Part shown: positions 42,137 to 53,471 of the stretch, piece by piece
Layout of the letters: every line of letters begins with the position of its first letter
Numbering within the stretch: position 1 is the first letter of the stretch
NCBI RefSeq assembly: GCF_000282475.1
Contig: NZ_AKJF01000125.1
Coordinates: 22,120 to 86,119, forward strand
Length of the DNA stretch: 64,000 bases
Reading direction: 5' to 3'
DNA from: Pseudomonas sp. GM78
GTDB taxonomy: Bacteria; Pseudomonadota; Gammaproteobacteria; Pseudomonadales; Pseudomonadaceae
The notes under the pieces: model-generated
What the model saw: the letters and a program-made list of their open reading frames with translations, nothing else
The model's database searches: none
What the model was told of the DNA's origin: nothing
Position numbers and translations under genes: made by a program

Positions 42137-42835
42137 CTAGAGGCCACCCTCACTCAACAACCGATACCCCACCCCCGCCTCGGTCACGATGAACCGCGGC
42201 TGCGTCGGGTCATCCGCCAGTTTTTGGCGCAGGTGCCCAACCACGATCCGCAAGTAATGCGTGTCTTCGGTATGGGTCGGCCCCCAGATGTCCTTGAGCA
42301 GTTGCTGCTGGGTGATGACCCGTCCGGGGTGCCGTGCCAATTGCGCCAGCACCGCGTACTCCTTGCGGGTCAGCGCGACTTCGCTGCCATCGAGCAATAC
42401 CCGGCGATAGGCCAGGTCCACCGTCAGCGGGCCGAAAGTCAGCGCCGCTTGCTGGGCCTCGCCCACCGGCGCCTGACGCAATAGCGCGCGAATCCGCGCG
42501 AGGAATTCCTGGATACCAAAGGGCTTGGTCACGTAGTCATTGGCGCCACCGTCCAGCGCCTCGACTTTCTGCCCTTCTGCGGCACGCACCGAGAGCACCA
42601 GCACCGGCACCGTCGACCATTCGCGAAACTCGCGCAGCACCTGTTGGCCGTCCATGTCCGGCAGGCCGAGGTCGAGCACCAGCAAGTCCGGTTTGTTCAA
42701 TGCCGCTTGCGCCAGGCCTTCGGTGCCGGTACCGGCTTCCAGCACTTTATAGCCCTGGGAAGCGAGGCTGATGCGCAGGAATTTGCGGATTTGAGGTTCG
42801 TCGTCGATGACCAGGATGGTCGCGGTCTGGCTCAT
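42137..42835 (-). CDS. kdpE: KdpE response regulator
   Basis: Encodes 232 residues of the OmpR family. The receiver has the acidic pair DD (11-12) and phospho-acceptor D55 in LLVLDLGLPDMDG; the C-terminal winged helix ends RFIVTEAGVGYRLL. It activates kdpFABC when KdpD phosphorylates it under K+ limitation. Last gene of the kdp operon, 48 bp after kdpD. Confidence 0.95.
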   Translation of the reverse strand: MSQTATILVIDDEPQIRKFLRISLASQGYKVLEAGTGTEGLAQAALNKPDLLVLDLGLPDMDGQQVLREFREWSTVPVLVLSVRAAEGQKVEALDGGANDYVTKPFGIQEFLARIRALLRQAPVGEAQQAALTFGPLTVDLAYRRVLLDGSEVALTRKEYAVLAQLARHPGRVITQQQLLKDIWGPTHTEDTHYLRIVVGHLRQKLADDPTQPRFIVTEAGVGYRLLSEGGL

Positions 42836-42883
42836 GGATTCACATCAACACAAAGAAGTGGCAAGAGAGTAACGCAAGCACGA

Positions 42884-45535
42884 TCAGGCTTCACTTTCAT
42901 AGCCTGGCTGAGCCTGCAACGGCAGGTGCAAGGTGATGCAGGTGCCGCGTCCCTCGATACCCTCGGCAACGCTGATCCGCCCGCCATGGGCACCGACCAT
43001 GCCCTGACAGATCGCCAATCCCAACCCGGTACCCTGTCCGCCACGGTCGCCGCGGGCGGCGGTGTAGAACATGTCGAAAATCTTCGCCCGCTCCGCTTCC
43101 GGAATCCCCGGCCCTTCGTCGCTGACCGAGAAAAACAGCTCCGTGTCATCAGCCCCCGCGCGCACTTGCAGGCGCCCGTGGGACGGCGAGAAGCGCGCAG
43201 CGTTTTCCATCACGTTGACCAAGGCCTGCTCGATCAGCGCGGCGTGGACGAACAGCAGCGGCAGTTGCGCCGGCACTTCGGTAGTGACCTGCAACGGCGC
43301 CAATACCGCGCGCAGGCGATTGAGCGCACTGCCGACGATGTCCGCCGGCGATACCCAGTCCCGCGCCAGCTTCAACGCGCCGTGACCGAGGCGGGTCATG
43401 TCCAGCAGGTTTTGAATGTAGCGGTCGAGGCGTTCGGCCTCATCGCGGGTGCCTTCGAGCAACTCGCGGCGATCCTCCAGGGGAATGGCTTCGCCGAGGG
43501 CCAGCAGGCTGTCGATACTGCCGCGCATGGAGGTCAGTGGCGTGCGCAAATCATGGGACACCGACGCCAGCAAGGCACTGCGCAGTTGTTCGGTTTCGCC
43601 GTGCAACCGCGCGGCTTCCAGGTCATCGGCCAGCTGTGCACGGGCCAGCGCCTGGGCCAGCGGCTGGCTCAACGCGGTCAACAAACGCCGACGCTGGCCG
43701 CTCAAGGTCTGGCCTTCTTTCGCACACACACCGAGCAGCGCCAGCGGCCCCTCCTCCACCGACAATGGCCACCACCACCAACGACCGAACGGCAAGGTCC
43801 CGGTGCCCGCGCCCGCCGGTTGATCGTGCTGCCAGGCCCAATCCGCCGCGGCGCGTTCGGCTTCGGTGAATTCCAGCGGGCCACCGGTTTCGACTTTCCA
43901 GCCGCTCTGGCCGTCGCGGTCGAGCAGGCACAGTTGCACATCGCTCCAGCCGTTGAGGTGCTGGGCCGCCGCGCTGACCACCGCCTGACGATCGGTGGCG
44001 GCGGTGAGTTTGCGCGACAGGTCGAGCAGTTCGCTGGTCTCTTCCTGGGTATCACGAAGAGCCTGCAATTGCCGGCGCTGGCGTGCCGCGAGGTTGCCGG
44101 TGAGGGCCGCCATCAGCAGGAAGAACAGCAAGGTCAGCACGTCTTCTTCGCGCTGGATGCTGAAGGAAAAATTCGGCGGGATGAACAGAAAATCGTAGGT
44201 CAGGAACGACAGCGCCGCACAGGCCAGTGCCGGGCCAAGACTGCTGCGCACCGCCACCAGCAACACGGCGGCGAGGAACACCAGTGAGATGTTCGGCAAC
44301 GGCAACACACTCGCCACCGCCCAGGCCAGGGCGCTGGCCAACAACGTCGCCACCACGGCCAGGGCGTAGTCGAACCCTACCTGCGACTGCATCGAACGCT
44401 GGCGTGGCTGATGCTGTTCATGCTCGGTGTCGAGCACGTTGATTTCCAGCCCGCGGGCATTGCGCAGCAGGCGCGCCGCCAGACCGCCACCGAACAATCG
44501 ACGACGCAGGCGCGGCCGCGACTGGCCGACCAGCACCAGGCTGGCGCGGCGTTCGGCGGCGTGCTGGATCAGGGTTTTGGCCACCTCGCCGGCCCGCAGC
44601 AGCACCACTTCACCGCCGAGGCGTTCGGCCAGTTGCTGGGCACTCTGCAGGCGCAGCCGCGACTGCTCGTCACGCACGCTGCCGTTATCCACATGCACCA
44701 GGCTCCACGGCAGATGCCGACGTTGGGCGACGCGGCTGGCATGACGCACCAGGCGTTCGGCCTGGGTATCGCCATCGACGCCGACCAACAAGCGACCGCG
44801 CACCGTGGGCGCCGCTTGCCCCATCTGCCGGTAACCCTGGGTCAGGTCGTTATCGACCTGGGCGGCGGCCGTTTGCATCGCCAGTTCGCGCAGGGCGGTC
44901 AGGTTGGTCTGGGAGAAAAACGCATCGATCGCCGCCCGTGCCTGCTCCGGCACGTAGACCTTGCCGTCGCGCAGACGCTCGAGCAACTCCCGTGGCGGCA
45001 AGTCGATCAGCAGCAGTTCGTACGCTTCCTGCAACACCCAGTCCGGGAGAGTTTCGCGCACCTGTACGCCCGTGATGCCGCGCACCTGGTCATTCAGGCT
45101 TTCCAGGTGCTGGACGTTGACCGTGGTGTACACGTCAATGCCCGCAGCGAGCAGTTCCTGAATGTCCTGCCAGCGTTTTTCGTGACGGCTGCCGGGGGCG
45201 TTGGTGTGGGCCAGTTCGTCCACCAGCACCAGCCTGGGTTTGGCTGCGAGCAGACCATCGAGGTCCATTTCCTCGAGCTCCACGCCACGGTACAACGAGC
45301 GCACCAAGGGCAGTTGCGGCAAGCCGCCGAGCAACGCTTCGGTCTCGAAGCGACCATGGGTCTCGACCACGCCGGCGATGACTTTCACGCCTTGGCGCAG
45401 CTGGGTGTGGGCTGCCTGCAGCATGGCGTAGGTCTTGCCGACGCCGGGCGCGGCACCGAGGAAGACCTTGAGCCGGCCACGGCCATTGCGGGGCAGGTCT
45501 GCTAACAGCGCGTCGGCGCGGCCGGAGTCGCTCAT
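42884..45535 (-). CDS. kdpD: KdpD sensor histidine kinase
   Basis: Encodes 883 residues. Order of domains: KdpD N-terminal domain with Walker A GAAPGVGKT (28-36); a universal-stress-protein-like domain (about 245-370); four transmembrane helices (about 387-480); a GAF-like segment; HisKA with phospho-acceptor H661 in SVSHDLRTPL; and HATPase with NVMENAARFSP, SDEGPGIP and GGQGTGLGL. It senses K+ limitation and turgor, and controls KdpE. It follows kdpC after an unusual 128-bp gap holding a dispersed repeat. Confidence 0.96.
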   Translation of the reverse strand: MSDSGRADALLADLPRNGRGRLKVFLGAAPGVGKTYAMLQAAHTQLRQGVKVIAGVVETHGRFETEALLGGLPQLPLVRSLYRGVELEEMDLDGLLAAKPRLVLVDELAHTNAPGSRHEKRWQDIQELLAAGIDVYTTVNVQHLESLNDQVRGITGVQVRETLPDWVLQEAYELLLIDLPPRELLERLRDGKVYVPEQARAAIDAFFSQTNLTALRELAMQTAAAQVDNDLTQGYRQMGQAAPTVRGRLLVGVDGDTQAERLVRHASRVAQRRHLPWSLVHVDNGSVRDEQSRLRLQSAQQLAERLGGEVVLLRAGEVAKTLIQHAAERRASLVLVGQSRPRLRRRLFGGGLAARLLRNARGLEINVLDTEHEQHQPRQRSMQSQVGFDYALAVVATLLASALAWAVASVLPLPNISLVFLAAVLLVAVRSSLGPALACAALSFLTYDFLFIPPNFSFSIQREEDVLTLLFFLLMAALTGNLAARQRRQLQALRDTQEETSELLDLSRKLTAATDRQAVVSAAAQHLNGWSDVQLCLLDRDGQSGWKVETGGPLEFTEAERAAADWAWQHDQPAGAGTGTLPFGRWWWWPLSVEEGPLALLGVCAKEGQTLSGQRRRLLTALSQPLAQALARAQLADDLEAARLHGETEQLRSALLASVSHDLRTPLTSMRGSIDSLLALGEAIPLEDRRELLEGTRDEAERLDRYIQNLLDMTRLGHGALKLARDWVSPADIVGSALNRLRAVLAPLQVTTEVPAQLPLLFVHAALIEQALVNVMENAARFSPSHGRLQVRAGADDTELFFSVSDEGPGIPEAERAKIFDMFYTAARGDRGGQGTGLGLAICQGMVGAHGGRISVAEGIEGRGTCITLHLPLQAQPGYESEA

Positions 45536-45574
45536 TTGTCTTTGCCTTGTTCGACTATAAATGGGTGGCGCCTC

Positions 45575-45660
45575 AAAAGATCGCAGGCTTCGCCAGCTCC
45601 TTACATTGATCGTGGTGTCGCCCAGATCTCTGTAGGAGCTGCCGCAGGCTGCGATCTTTT
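45575..45660. repeat. Inverted doublet of repeat family C between kdpC and kdpD
   Basis: Two inverted copies: AAAAGATCGCAGGCTTCGCC (left) and GGCTGCGATCTTTT (right) surround TGTAGGAGCTGCCGC. The element abuts the kdpC stop, inside an operon. Confidence 0.78.
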
Positions 45661-45663
45661 GAT

Positions 45664-46209
45664 CTACAGCTTTTCCAGCGCCAGATTCAACTCAAGCACA
45701 TTCACAACCGGCGGACCTAATAATGGCTGCTCGATGTGGGCGTCCAGCAGTTGCTGCAGGGTCGCAACCGGCACGTTGCGCGCCGCCGCAACACGCGCCA
45801 GTTGATAGGCAATCGCCGCCGGTGGCAAGTGCGGATCAAGGCCGCTGCCGGAGGTGGTGACCATTGCCAGCGGTACCGCTCCCTGTCCTGGCACCAGCAG
45901 CTTATTGGCGTCGTCGATCACCCGAGTGGCCAGGGCCGGGTTGCTCGGCGACAGGTTGCTGGCGCTGCTCGAAACGGTGGCGAAGGCACCGGCCGATGGT
46001 CGCGGGTGGAACCAGGCGTCGCCGACGAATTCCTGGGCAATCAGCGATGAGCCGCGAACCTTGCCGTCGGCATCGTGCACCAGGCTGCCATTGGCTTGAT
46101 CCGGGAAGGCGACCTGGGCCACGCCGGTGACCACCAGGGGATAGGCGACGCCGGTGATCAGGGTCATCAGGACCAGCAGGCTCAGGGCCGGGCGTATCAT
46201 TGTGGACAT
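45664..46209 (-). CDS. kdpC: KdpC subunit of the K+-transporting ATPase
   Basis: Encodes 181 residues: one N-terminal membrane helix ([21 protein letters not shown] in parts), then a periplasmic domain with [36 protein letters not shown] and the end LNLALEKL. KdpC assists ATP-driven K+ uptake by KdpB. The start is the ATG that follows the family N-terminus; the longer frame upstream lacks support. It ends directly against a dispersed repeat. Confidence 0.94.
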   Translation of the reverse strand: MSTMIRPALSLLVLMTLITGVAYPLVVTGVAQVAFPDQANGSLVHDADGKVRGSSLIAQEFVGDAWFHPRPSAGAFATVSSSASNLSPSNPALATRVIDDANKLLVPGQGAVPLAMVTTSGSGLDPHLPPAAIAYQLARVAAARNVPVATLQQLLDAHIEQPLLGPPVVNVLELNLALEKL

Positions 46210-46261
46210 TTCAAAATCCTCGAATTCGGTAAAGCGGTGTGCCTGGCACACCGCCCCAGGG

Positions 46262-48322
<2,061 letters not shown>

Positions 48323-48329
48323 CAGCTCC

Positions 48330-50024
48330 TTAGAAGCCCAAACTCAAGTGTTCAGCGATTGGGCCCAATGCCAGGGTCGGCAGGAAGGTCAGGCCGCCCA
48401 CAAGCAAAATGGTCACGGTCAACAGGGTCACGAACAGCGGACCATGGGTCGGGAAGCTGTTCTGCCCGATCGGCGCGGTTTTCTTCGCCGCCAGGCTGCC
48501 GGCCAGGGCCAGTACCGGGAGGATGTAGCCGAAGCGACCGATCAACATGCCCAGGCCCAGCATCAGGTTGTGGAACGGAGTGTTGGCGCCGAAACCACCG
48601 AACGCGGAACCGTTGTTGGCACTGGCCGAGGTGTAGGCGTAGAGCAATTGGCTGAAACCATGGGGGCCGGGGTTGCTCACCGAGGCCACAGGCCCTGGCA
48701 GGCTGGCGGCGATCGCACCGAGGACCAGCACGCCGATCGGCATGACCAGCAAGGTCACCACCAACAGCTGCACCTCCCGGGCCTGCAGTTTCTTGCCCAG
48801 GTACTCCGGCGTGCGGCCGATCATCAGGCCGGCGAGGAACACCGCGATCAGCACGTTGAGCAACATGCCATAGAGCCCCGCGCCGACGCCGCCGAAGATC
48901 ACTTCGCCGACCATCATGTTGACCAGCGCGACCATGCCGCTGAGCGGGTTGAGACTGTCATGCATGCCATTGACCGAACCGTTCGACGCTGCCGTGGTGG
49001 TCACCGACCACAGCACCGTGGCGGTGGTACCGAAACGCGCCTCCTTGCCTTCCAGCGGTGCAGTCTGCTCGACGGCGACGTTGGCCAGGGTCGGATTGGG
49101 TTGGTACTCAGCCCACAACGACGTCGCGCCGCCGATCAGGAATAGCGCCAGCATGCAGGCGATGATCGCGCGGCTCTGCCGCAGGTCCTTCACGTAATGG
49201 CCGAAGGTGAACACCAGCGCCACCGGGATCAGGATGATCGAGACGACTTCGAACAGGTTGCTCCAGGCCGTCGGGTTCTCGAACGGATGCGCCGAGTTGA
49301 CGCCGAAGAAGCCACCTCCGTTGGTGCCCAATTGCTTGATCGCAATCTGGCTGGCGGCCGGGCCCAGCGGGATCACCTGATCGACACCCTGCACAGTCAC
49401 GGCATTTACGTATTGCGCGAAGGTTTGCGGCACGCCCTGCCACACCAGGTACAGCGCCAGCAACAGGCACAGCGGCAACAAGCCGTAGAGCGTGGCGCGC
49501 GTCATGTCGACCCAGAAGTTGCCGAGCGATGCCGTGGATTTGCGACCGATGCCGCGACACAGCGCAACCAGAACGGCAAGACCGGTGGCAGCGCTGACGA
49601 AATTCTGCACGGTGAGGCCGACCATCTGGCTCAGGTAGCTCAGGGTCGCTTCGCCGCTATAGGACTGCCAGTTGGTATTGGTCATGAAGCTGACGGCGGT
49701 ATTGAACGCTTGCGTCCACTCCTGGCCCGGCAGGTTTTGCGGGTTCAGCGGCAAGTGGTCCTGGAACAACAGGATCGCGAACAACAACACAAAACCCGCC
49801 AGGTTGAAGGCGAGCAAGGCCAGGGTGTACTTCTGCCAGCTCTGTTCGGCCTGCGGATCGACGCCGGCCAGGCGATAACAACCGCGTTCGACGGGTCCCA
49901 GGATCGGGGTCAGCCAGGTGCGCTGGCCTTCCATGACCTTGTAGTAGAAACGCCCGAGAAACGGCGCCGGCACCAGTACCAGGGCGAAAAACCCCAGGAT
50001 CAGCCAATAGTCATAACTGTGCAT
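48330..50024 (-). CDS. kdpA: KdpA, K+-binding and translocating subunit
   Basis: Encodes 564 residues with about ten membrane segments and four K+-channel-like filter repeats (for example [11 protein letters not shown] and [13 protein letters not shown]). The start is the ATG with AGGAG upstream that begins [13 protein letters not shown]; a longer frame has no ribosome site. It begins 8 bp after kdpF. Confidence 0.96.
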   Translation of the reverse strand: MHSYDYWLILGFFALVLVPAPFLGRFYYKVMEGQRTWLTPILGPVERGCYRLAGVDPQAEQSWQKYTLALLAFNLAGFVLLFAILLFQDHLPLNPQNLPGQEWTQAFNTAVSFMTNTNWQSYSGEATLSYLSQMVGLTVQNFVSAATGLAVLVALCRGIGRKSTASLGNFWVDMTRATLYGLLPLCLLLALYLVWQGVPQTFAQYVNAVTVQGVDQVIPLGPAASQIAIKQLGTNGGGFFGVNSAHPFENPTAWSNLFEVVSIILIPVALVFTFGHYVKDLRQSRAIIACMLALFLIGGATSLWAEYQPNPTLANVAVEQTAPLEGKEARFGTTATVLWSVTTTAASNGSVNGMHDSLNPLSGMVALVNMMVGEVIFGGVGAGLYGMLLNVLIAVFLAGLMIGRTPEYLGKKLQAREVQLLVVTLLVMPIGVLVLGAIAASLPGPVASVSNPGPHGFSQLLYAYTSASANNGSAFGGFGANTPFHNLMLGLGMLIGRFGYILPVLALAGSLAAKKTAPIGQNSFPTHGPLFVTLLTVTILLVGGLTFLPTLALGPIAEHLSLGF

Positions 50025-50032
50025 AGCCGCTC

Positions 50033-50122
50033 CTAGTTCCGGTCCGCGCGCAACAGCGCAACCAACAGATAAATGAACAGCCCCACTGCCAACAGCAGTG
50101 ACACTCCGTCCAGAACGCTCAT
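50033..50122 (-). CDS. kdpF: KdpF, small stabilising subunit
   Basis: Encodes 29 residues, MSVLDGVSLLLAVGLFIYLL followed by VALLRADRN: one transmembrane helix. It sits 8 bp before kdpA, exactly as in kdpFABC operons, and stabilises the complex. It is the first gene of the operon, with GGAG upstream of the ATG. Confidence 0.9.
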   Translation of the reverse strand: MSVLDGVSLLLAVGLFIYLLVALLRADRN

Positions 50123-50213
50123 GGAAGTTCTCCGTGTTACGGCGTATTGCCGCGTGTGGAGGTATTGTCGGCAGGGAGGCTGTAAAGGAACGAGACCGAG
50201 GGGTGTGGCGGGG

Positions 50214-50230
50214 CATAAAGAAAGCGTAAA
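50214..50230 (-). promoter_or_regulatory. Candidate KdpE binding site
   Basis: On the minus strand TTTACG-CTTTC-TTTATG is a direct repeat of TTTAYR units spaced by 5 bp, like the TTTA(T/C)A-N5-TTTA(T/C)A arrangement described for KdpE. It lies about 90 bp upstream of the kdpF start. Confidence 0.5.
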
Positions 50231-50272
50231 GAGTGGATTTATACCGGCGTTACAGCGGTGTTCGGACTGGCC

Positions 50273-50358
50273 CCATCGCGGGCAAGCCCGCTCCCACAGT
50301 TTTTTGCAGTGTCTGGGCGAACGCATTCCCACTGTGGGAGCGAGCCTGCTCGCGAAGG
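50273..50358. repeat. REP-type doublet, family B (imperfect)
   Basis: CATCGCGGGCAAGCCCGCTC with CCACAGT and the partner ACTGTGGGAGCGAGCCTGCT with CGCG form imperfect inverted arms, between the kdp promoter and the DUF2897 gene. Confidence 0.75.
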
Positions 50359-50498
50359 CGGCATGACAGGCAACAATGCAGGGTGAACGACGCCGAACAG
50401 GCATAGAATGGAACCACTGCGAAACCCAATCGCTCAAAGTGGTATGCACGTTCGACAGGCGAAACCCTCGCCCGCCGACCGGCTTTCAAGGAGGTCCC

Positions 50499-50666
50499 AT
50501 GCCCTGGTATGCCTGGTTGATTCTGGTGATTGCCATTGGCTCTATCGTTGGCGGTCTGATGTTGCTGCGCGACACCGCCCACAAGGTTGAGCTGACCGAT
50601 GAACAGCGAAAACGCGTCGCCGAACGCAATGCGGAAATGGACGCCAAGGAAGCGAAGGACCGCTAG
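50499..50666 (+). CDS. DUF2897 small membrane protein
   Basis: Encodes 55 residues: one transmembrane helix (WYAWLILVIAIGSIVGGLML) followed by a charged helix ending KDR. AAGGAGG lies five bases before the ATG. Matches the DUF2897 family known from Pseudomonas; function unknown. A strong terminator follows. Confidence 0.82.
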   Translation: MPWYAWLILVIAIGSIVGGLMLLRDTAHKVELTDEQRKRVAERNAEMDAKEAKDR

Positions 50667-50670
50667 CTGA

Positions 50671-50709
50671 AAAATCGTCCGAAACCTGGCACGGCAATCG
50701 GACGATTTT
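50671..50709. terminator. Bidirectional terminator after the DUF2897 gene
   Basis: AAAATCGTCCGA (50671-50682) and TCGGACGATTTT (50698-50709) are perfect 12-bp arms. It serves two convergent genes. Confidence 0.9.
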
Positions 50710-50725
50710 CCTGCCGCTTCTGGGG

Positions 50726-51739
50726 TCAGGCCAACGAACAGCGATCAAAGAATCGTTCGCGCCCCAGCGCCATCAACGCTGCGCGCTTGTGTGGAAAGTC
50801 GAATTCCTTCTCGCAGTGAAACCCCTGCCCCTGCATGTGCCCGATCATCTTCGCGTTGTCGGCACGAGGTTCGGCGACCACCCGCCGGGTCCGTGAATCA
50901 TCGAGAAACAGGTAGTGCACCAGCGCCGCCAGCCAGCTCGCCACCTTGTGCGGCCCCCGGTGATTTTCTTCCCCCACCAGCATATGGATGCCACGGTCGT
51001 AATCATCCGCATCATAGAAGGGTGCGATGCGATCTTCCTTGGCCCAGTAGGCTTCGAAATAGGCAAAGGGTTGATCGTCGAAACAACCGATCAACGTCAG
51101 GGTATGCGGATCGTCCTGGAGTTTGCCCAGGTAATCCCGATGCTGTTCGAGACTGCCCTGCTCCTGCCAGAAACTCGCCACCCGAGGGCTGTTCTGCCAG
51201 CGATTGAAGCGCGCAAGATCCTCGTCGATATCCACCGTGCGCAAGGAAATCCAGGCCCCCAGCCGGGCATCGAAACGCCTGTACACCTCACCACGCGGTT
51301 TCGGCGGACGCAGTGGGTGGCGCTTGCCGCCGCTGATGACCATCTGCTGTGGGTAACAGCCCGTCAGCGAGTGGCCCACCCACGGCTGTGGCAACTGCCA
51401 GAACAGGGTGCGTTCGCTACGGTATTGACCAACCGTTTCGGTAGGCACCAGCAATGCGCTGAGCAAGGCGGCAGGCGGAACTTCATCCAGTTGCCAGAAC
51501 ACTCGCTGGCAAGCAGGGTCACGGGCGAACAACCAATAACAAGCGGCCCAGACGCCTCGATTGTCGAGGATTGCTGCGCCCTCGTGCAGCTGCAGCAACA
51601 ACTCGGGCTCACGCGTCAGCTGCAACTGGATCAGCGGCAGGCCTTCAAGACTGAGGCTCAGCCCGGTTGCGGTTTCATCGGCTACAAGATTGCTGCCGGT
51701 GGGTAAAGGCAGCGCAGTCAGCACATTCGGATTGGACAT
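50726..51739 (-). CDS. GNAT acetyltransferase of the siderophore (IucB/PvdY-II-like) type
   Basis: Encodes 337 residues. The C-terminal half is the acyl-CoA transferase domain seen in hydroxamate siderophore synthesis (RFNRWQNSPRVASFWQEQG in parts; YFEAYWAKEDRIAPFYDADDYDRGIH in parts; HYLFLDDSRTRRVVAEPRADN in parts), and the N-terminal ~150 residues match the same family. These enzymes acetylate N-hydroxylysine (aerobactin) or N5-hydroxyornithine (pyoverdine). No other siderophore gene is adjacent. A PvdS-type promoter lies 40 bp upstream, supporting a pyoverdine role (PvdY-II-like); this is inference. Confidence 0.82.
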   Translation of the reverse strand: MSNPNVLTALPLPTGSNLVADETATGLSLSLEGLPLIQLQLTREPELLLQLHEGAAILDNRGVWAACYWLFARDPACQRVFWQLDEVPPAALLSALLVPTETVGQYRSERTLFWQLPQPWVGHSLTGCYPQQMVISGGKRHPLRPPKPRGEVYRRFDARLGAWISLRTVDIDEDLARFNRWQNSPRVASFWQEQGSLEQHRDYLGKLQDDPHTLTLIGCFDDQPFAYFEAYWAKEDRIAPFYDADDYDRGIHMLVGEENHRGPHKVASWLAALVHYLFLDDSRTRRVVAEPRADNAKMIGHMQGQGFHCEKEFDFPHKRAALMALGRERFFDRCSLA

Positions 51740-51778
51740 GGGTCGGGCTCACGATATTCGTCGACAGGTCAACGGTTG

Positions 51779-51802
51779 ACGTGAGTGGAGCCTGGAAATT
51801 TA
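51779..51802 (-). promoter_or_regulatory. PvdS iron-starvation box
   Basis: On the minus strand TAAAT is followed after exactly 16 bp by CGT, the consensus for promoters read by the iron-starvation sigma factor PvdS; a GCT precedes TAAAT by one T. It lies about 40 bp from the acetyltransferase ATG. Confidence 0.6.
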
Positions 51803-51828
51803 AGCGATACGCGACCTGCGGTGTCCGC

Positions 51829-52623
51829 TCAGTTACCCGGCACCGGCAATACCGCGATTTTATAGGGGTCGAAAATCTTCAGCATCTGGCCATTGTCGCG
51901 CAACCCTTGCAGCAACTTGCTGAAGGCCTCGCCGCTGATCGGTGCGGTCGGGCGCAGAATGGCGTAGTGGTGATAAATCTGGTCAACGCGCTCGGACACC
52001 AGCAACTCATTGGCGACTTTCGCGTTGCGCAGGAAGTAGTCGCTCAAGTAGGACCGCGTGACCAGGGCGATATCGGCGCGGCCACGCAGCACCATCAGCA
52101 GGTTGCTGTCATGGGAATAGGTCGAGGTGGCGTTGTAGTGAGTGGCGAGGTACTTGGGATCGGCATTGAAGTGGGCGAATTCGTAGTGGTACCCGCTGAA
52201 CAATGCCAGGCGCTTGCCGGAGAGCTCGCTGAAGTAGCCTTGCTGGCGCTGGGGCAGGCGTTGCGCGACGAAGATCTCGGCATCTTCCAGGCCCATGTCG
52301 ACGCTGGTATGGGGTATGTCCCTCCAGCCCCAGTCGGGATTCTCGAAAATCGCCATGTCCACCCGGCCTTGCTTGAAGTCACCAAAGCGGCGGGGAATGG
52401 AAGTGGGTACCAAGACGAACCGGTAGTCGCTTTGCAGGGAGTTGAGCGCCTCGACCAATTGCGGCAACAGGCCGGTGTCGGCACCGGACTCCGGGCGTAC
52501 CGTATAGGGCGGAAAGTGTGCGGCACCGATGCGCACCAGTTGCGCGGCCTGGGTCGGCATGACTGATAACGCCGCGAGTACTGCCATTAAAAATCGCGAA
52601 GCCGTCCGTATTGGCGAAGACAT
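51829..52623 (-). CDS. Periplasmic substrate-binding protein (family 3-like)
   Basis: Encodes 264 residues with signal peptide FLMAVLAALSVMPTQAAQ; the mature protein has RIGAAHFPPYTVRPESG, LLPQLVEALNSLQSDYRF, DMAIFENPDW and LALFSGYHYEFA, matching amino-acid-type periplasmic binding proteins found without an ABC partner. Such proteins may sense or bind small polar molecules. The start is the ATG after GGGAG (10 bases); an upstream ATG at 52653 is possible but adds residues before the signal. Divergent partner none; it is followed by the acetyltransferase. Confidence 0.78.
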   Translation of the reverse strand: MSSPIRTASRFLMAVLAALSVMPTQAAQLVRIGAAHFPPYTVRPESGADTGLLPQLVEALNSLQSDYRFVLVPTSIPRRFGDFKQGRVDMAIFENPDWGWRDIPHTSVDMGLEDAEIFVAQRLPQRQQGYFSELSGKRLALFSGYHYEFAHFNADPKYLATHYNATSTYSHDSNLLMVLRGRADIALVTRSYLSDYFLRNAKVANELLVSERVDQIYHHYAILRPTAPISGEAFSKLLQGLRDNGQMLKIFDPYKIAVLPVPGN

Positions 52624-52717
52624 CAAAACAACCCACTCCCTGAAATACTGCATCAATGCATTGAAGCCAGGCGGTTTCGCCCAGTTAGCCAGTTTCCTTA
52701 CGACCCGCACACACGTC

Positions 52718-53341
52718 TTATTTGCCCGTCAGCACCAGAATCAAGGCCTCCTCGGCCAGTTGATCCAGGCTCATGCTGCCATCGGCACGGAACCAGGTGG
52801 TGGTCCAGGACAGCGCCCCGGTCAGGAAGCGCCGGGTGATAAACACATCGCCGCGGATAAAACCGGCGTTCTTGGCCTCACCCAGCACCTGCAGCCAGAT
52901 GTCTTCATAGATATCGCGCAACGCCAGGACCCTGGCCTGCCCCTCATCGGACAGTGAACGCCATTCGTAGACCAGCACCGCCATCGCCTCGCCACTGCCG
53001 CCCATGATGGACTGCAATTCACAGCGAATCAGCGCCAGGACCCGCTCGCGCACGTTTTCGGCCTCGGCGATGGCCGCACGCATCAACGCGGTGTTGTAGA
53101 GAATGGTCTCCTCCATCACCGCCCGCAAGATCTCGTCCTTGCTTTTGAAGTGATGAAAAATACTCCCCGACTGGATGCCCACGGCACCGGCCAGGTCGCG
53201 CACGGTAGTACGCTCATAACCCTTGTTGCGAAACAGGTGGGCCGCCACTTGCAGCAACTTGCCCCGGGCGCAGTCCGGGTCGGTCAATTGCCCGCTGTCG
53301 ACCAACTCGCGCATGACGCTCAAGGCTTTTTGCTCATCCAC
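52718..53341 (-). CDS. atuR: TetR-family repressor AtuR
   Basis: Encodes 207 residues from a GTG start with GGAG eight bases upstream. The helix-turn-helix is KLLQVAAHLFRNKGYERTTVRDLAGAVGIQSGSIFHHFKSKDEIL in shorter pieces (LFRNKGYERTTVRDLA, GSIFHHFKSKDEIL). Divergent from atuA, it matches AtuR, reported in P. aeruginosa to repress the atu cluster by binding two inverted repeats between atuR and atuA. Two matching repeats are present here. The longer open frame reaching across atuA is not used. Confidence 0.88.
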   Translation of the reverse strand: MDEQKALSVMRELVDSGQLTDPDCARGKLLQVAAHLFRNKGYERTTVRDLAGAVGIQSGSIFHHFKSKDEILRAVMEETILYNTALMRAAIAEAENVRERVLALIRCELQSIMGGSGEAMAVLVYEWRSLSDEGQARVLALRDIYEDIWLQVLGEAKNAGFIRGDVFITRRFLTGALSWTTTWFRADGSMSLDQLAEEALILVLTGK

Positions 53342-53428
53342 CCGTTCTCTCCTACAGTCGATCAGTCCAATGCCACGCTCCCCGCGAAAACATTGGGGCT
53401 GCGCTGGCAATTTAAGCAACTGGCGAGG

Positions 53429-53446
53429 ACCAAGCAAGCGCTCGGG
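53429..53446. promoter_or_regulatory. AtuR operator 1
   Basis: ACCAAGCAAGCGCTCGGG, an imperfect inverted repeat with arms ACCAAGC and GCTCGGG (5 of 7 positions) separated by 4 bp. Its centre is 43 bp from that of operator 2, about four helical turns. Confidence 0.6.
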
Positions 53447-53471
53447 CAGAAGATAGTTGAGCCGTTTACAA

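Larger units (their letters stand above)
50123..50498. other. 376-bp divergent region between kdpF and the DUF2897 gene
   Basis: Holds the kdp promoter with a KdpE-like direct repeat (50214-50230), a REP-type doublet (50273-50358) and the ribosome site of the rightward gene. No further gene seen. Confidence 0.6.
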
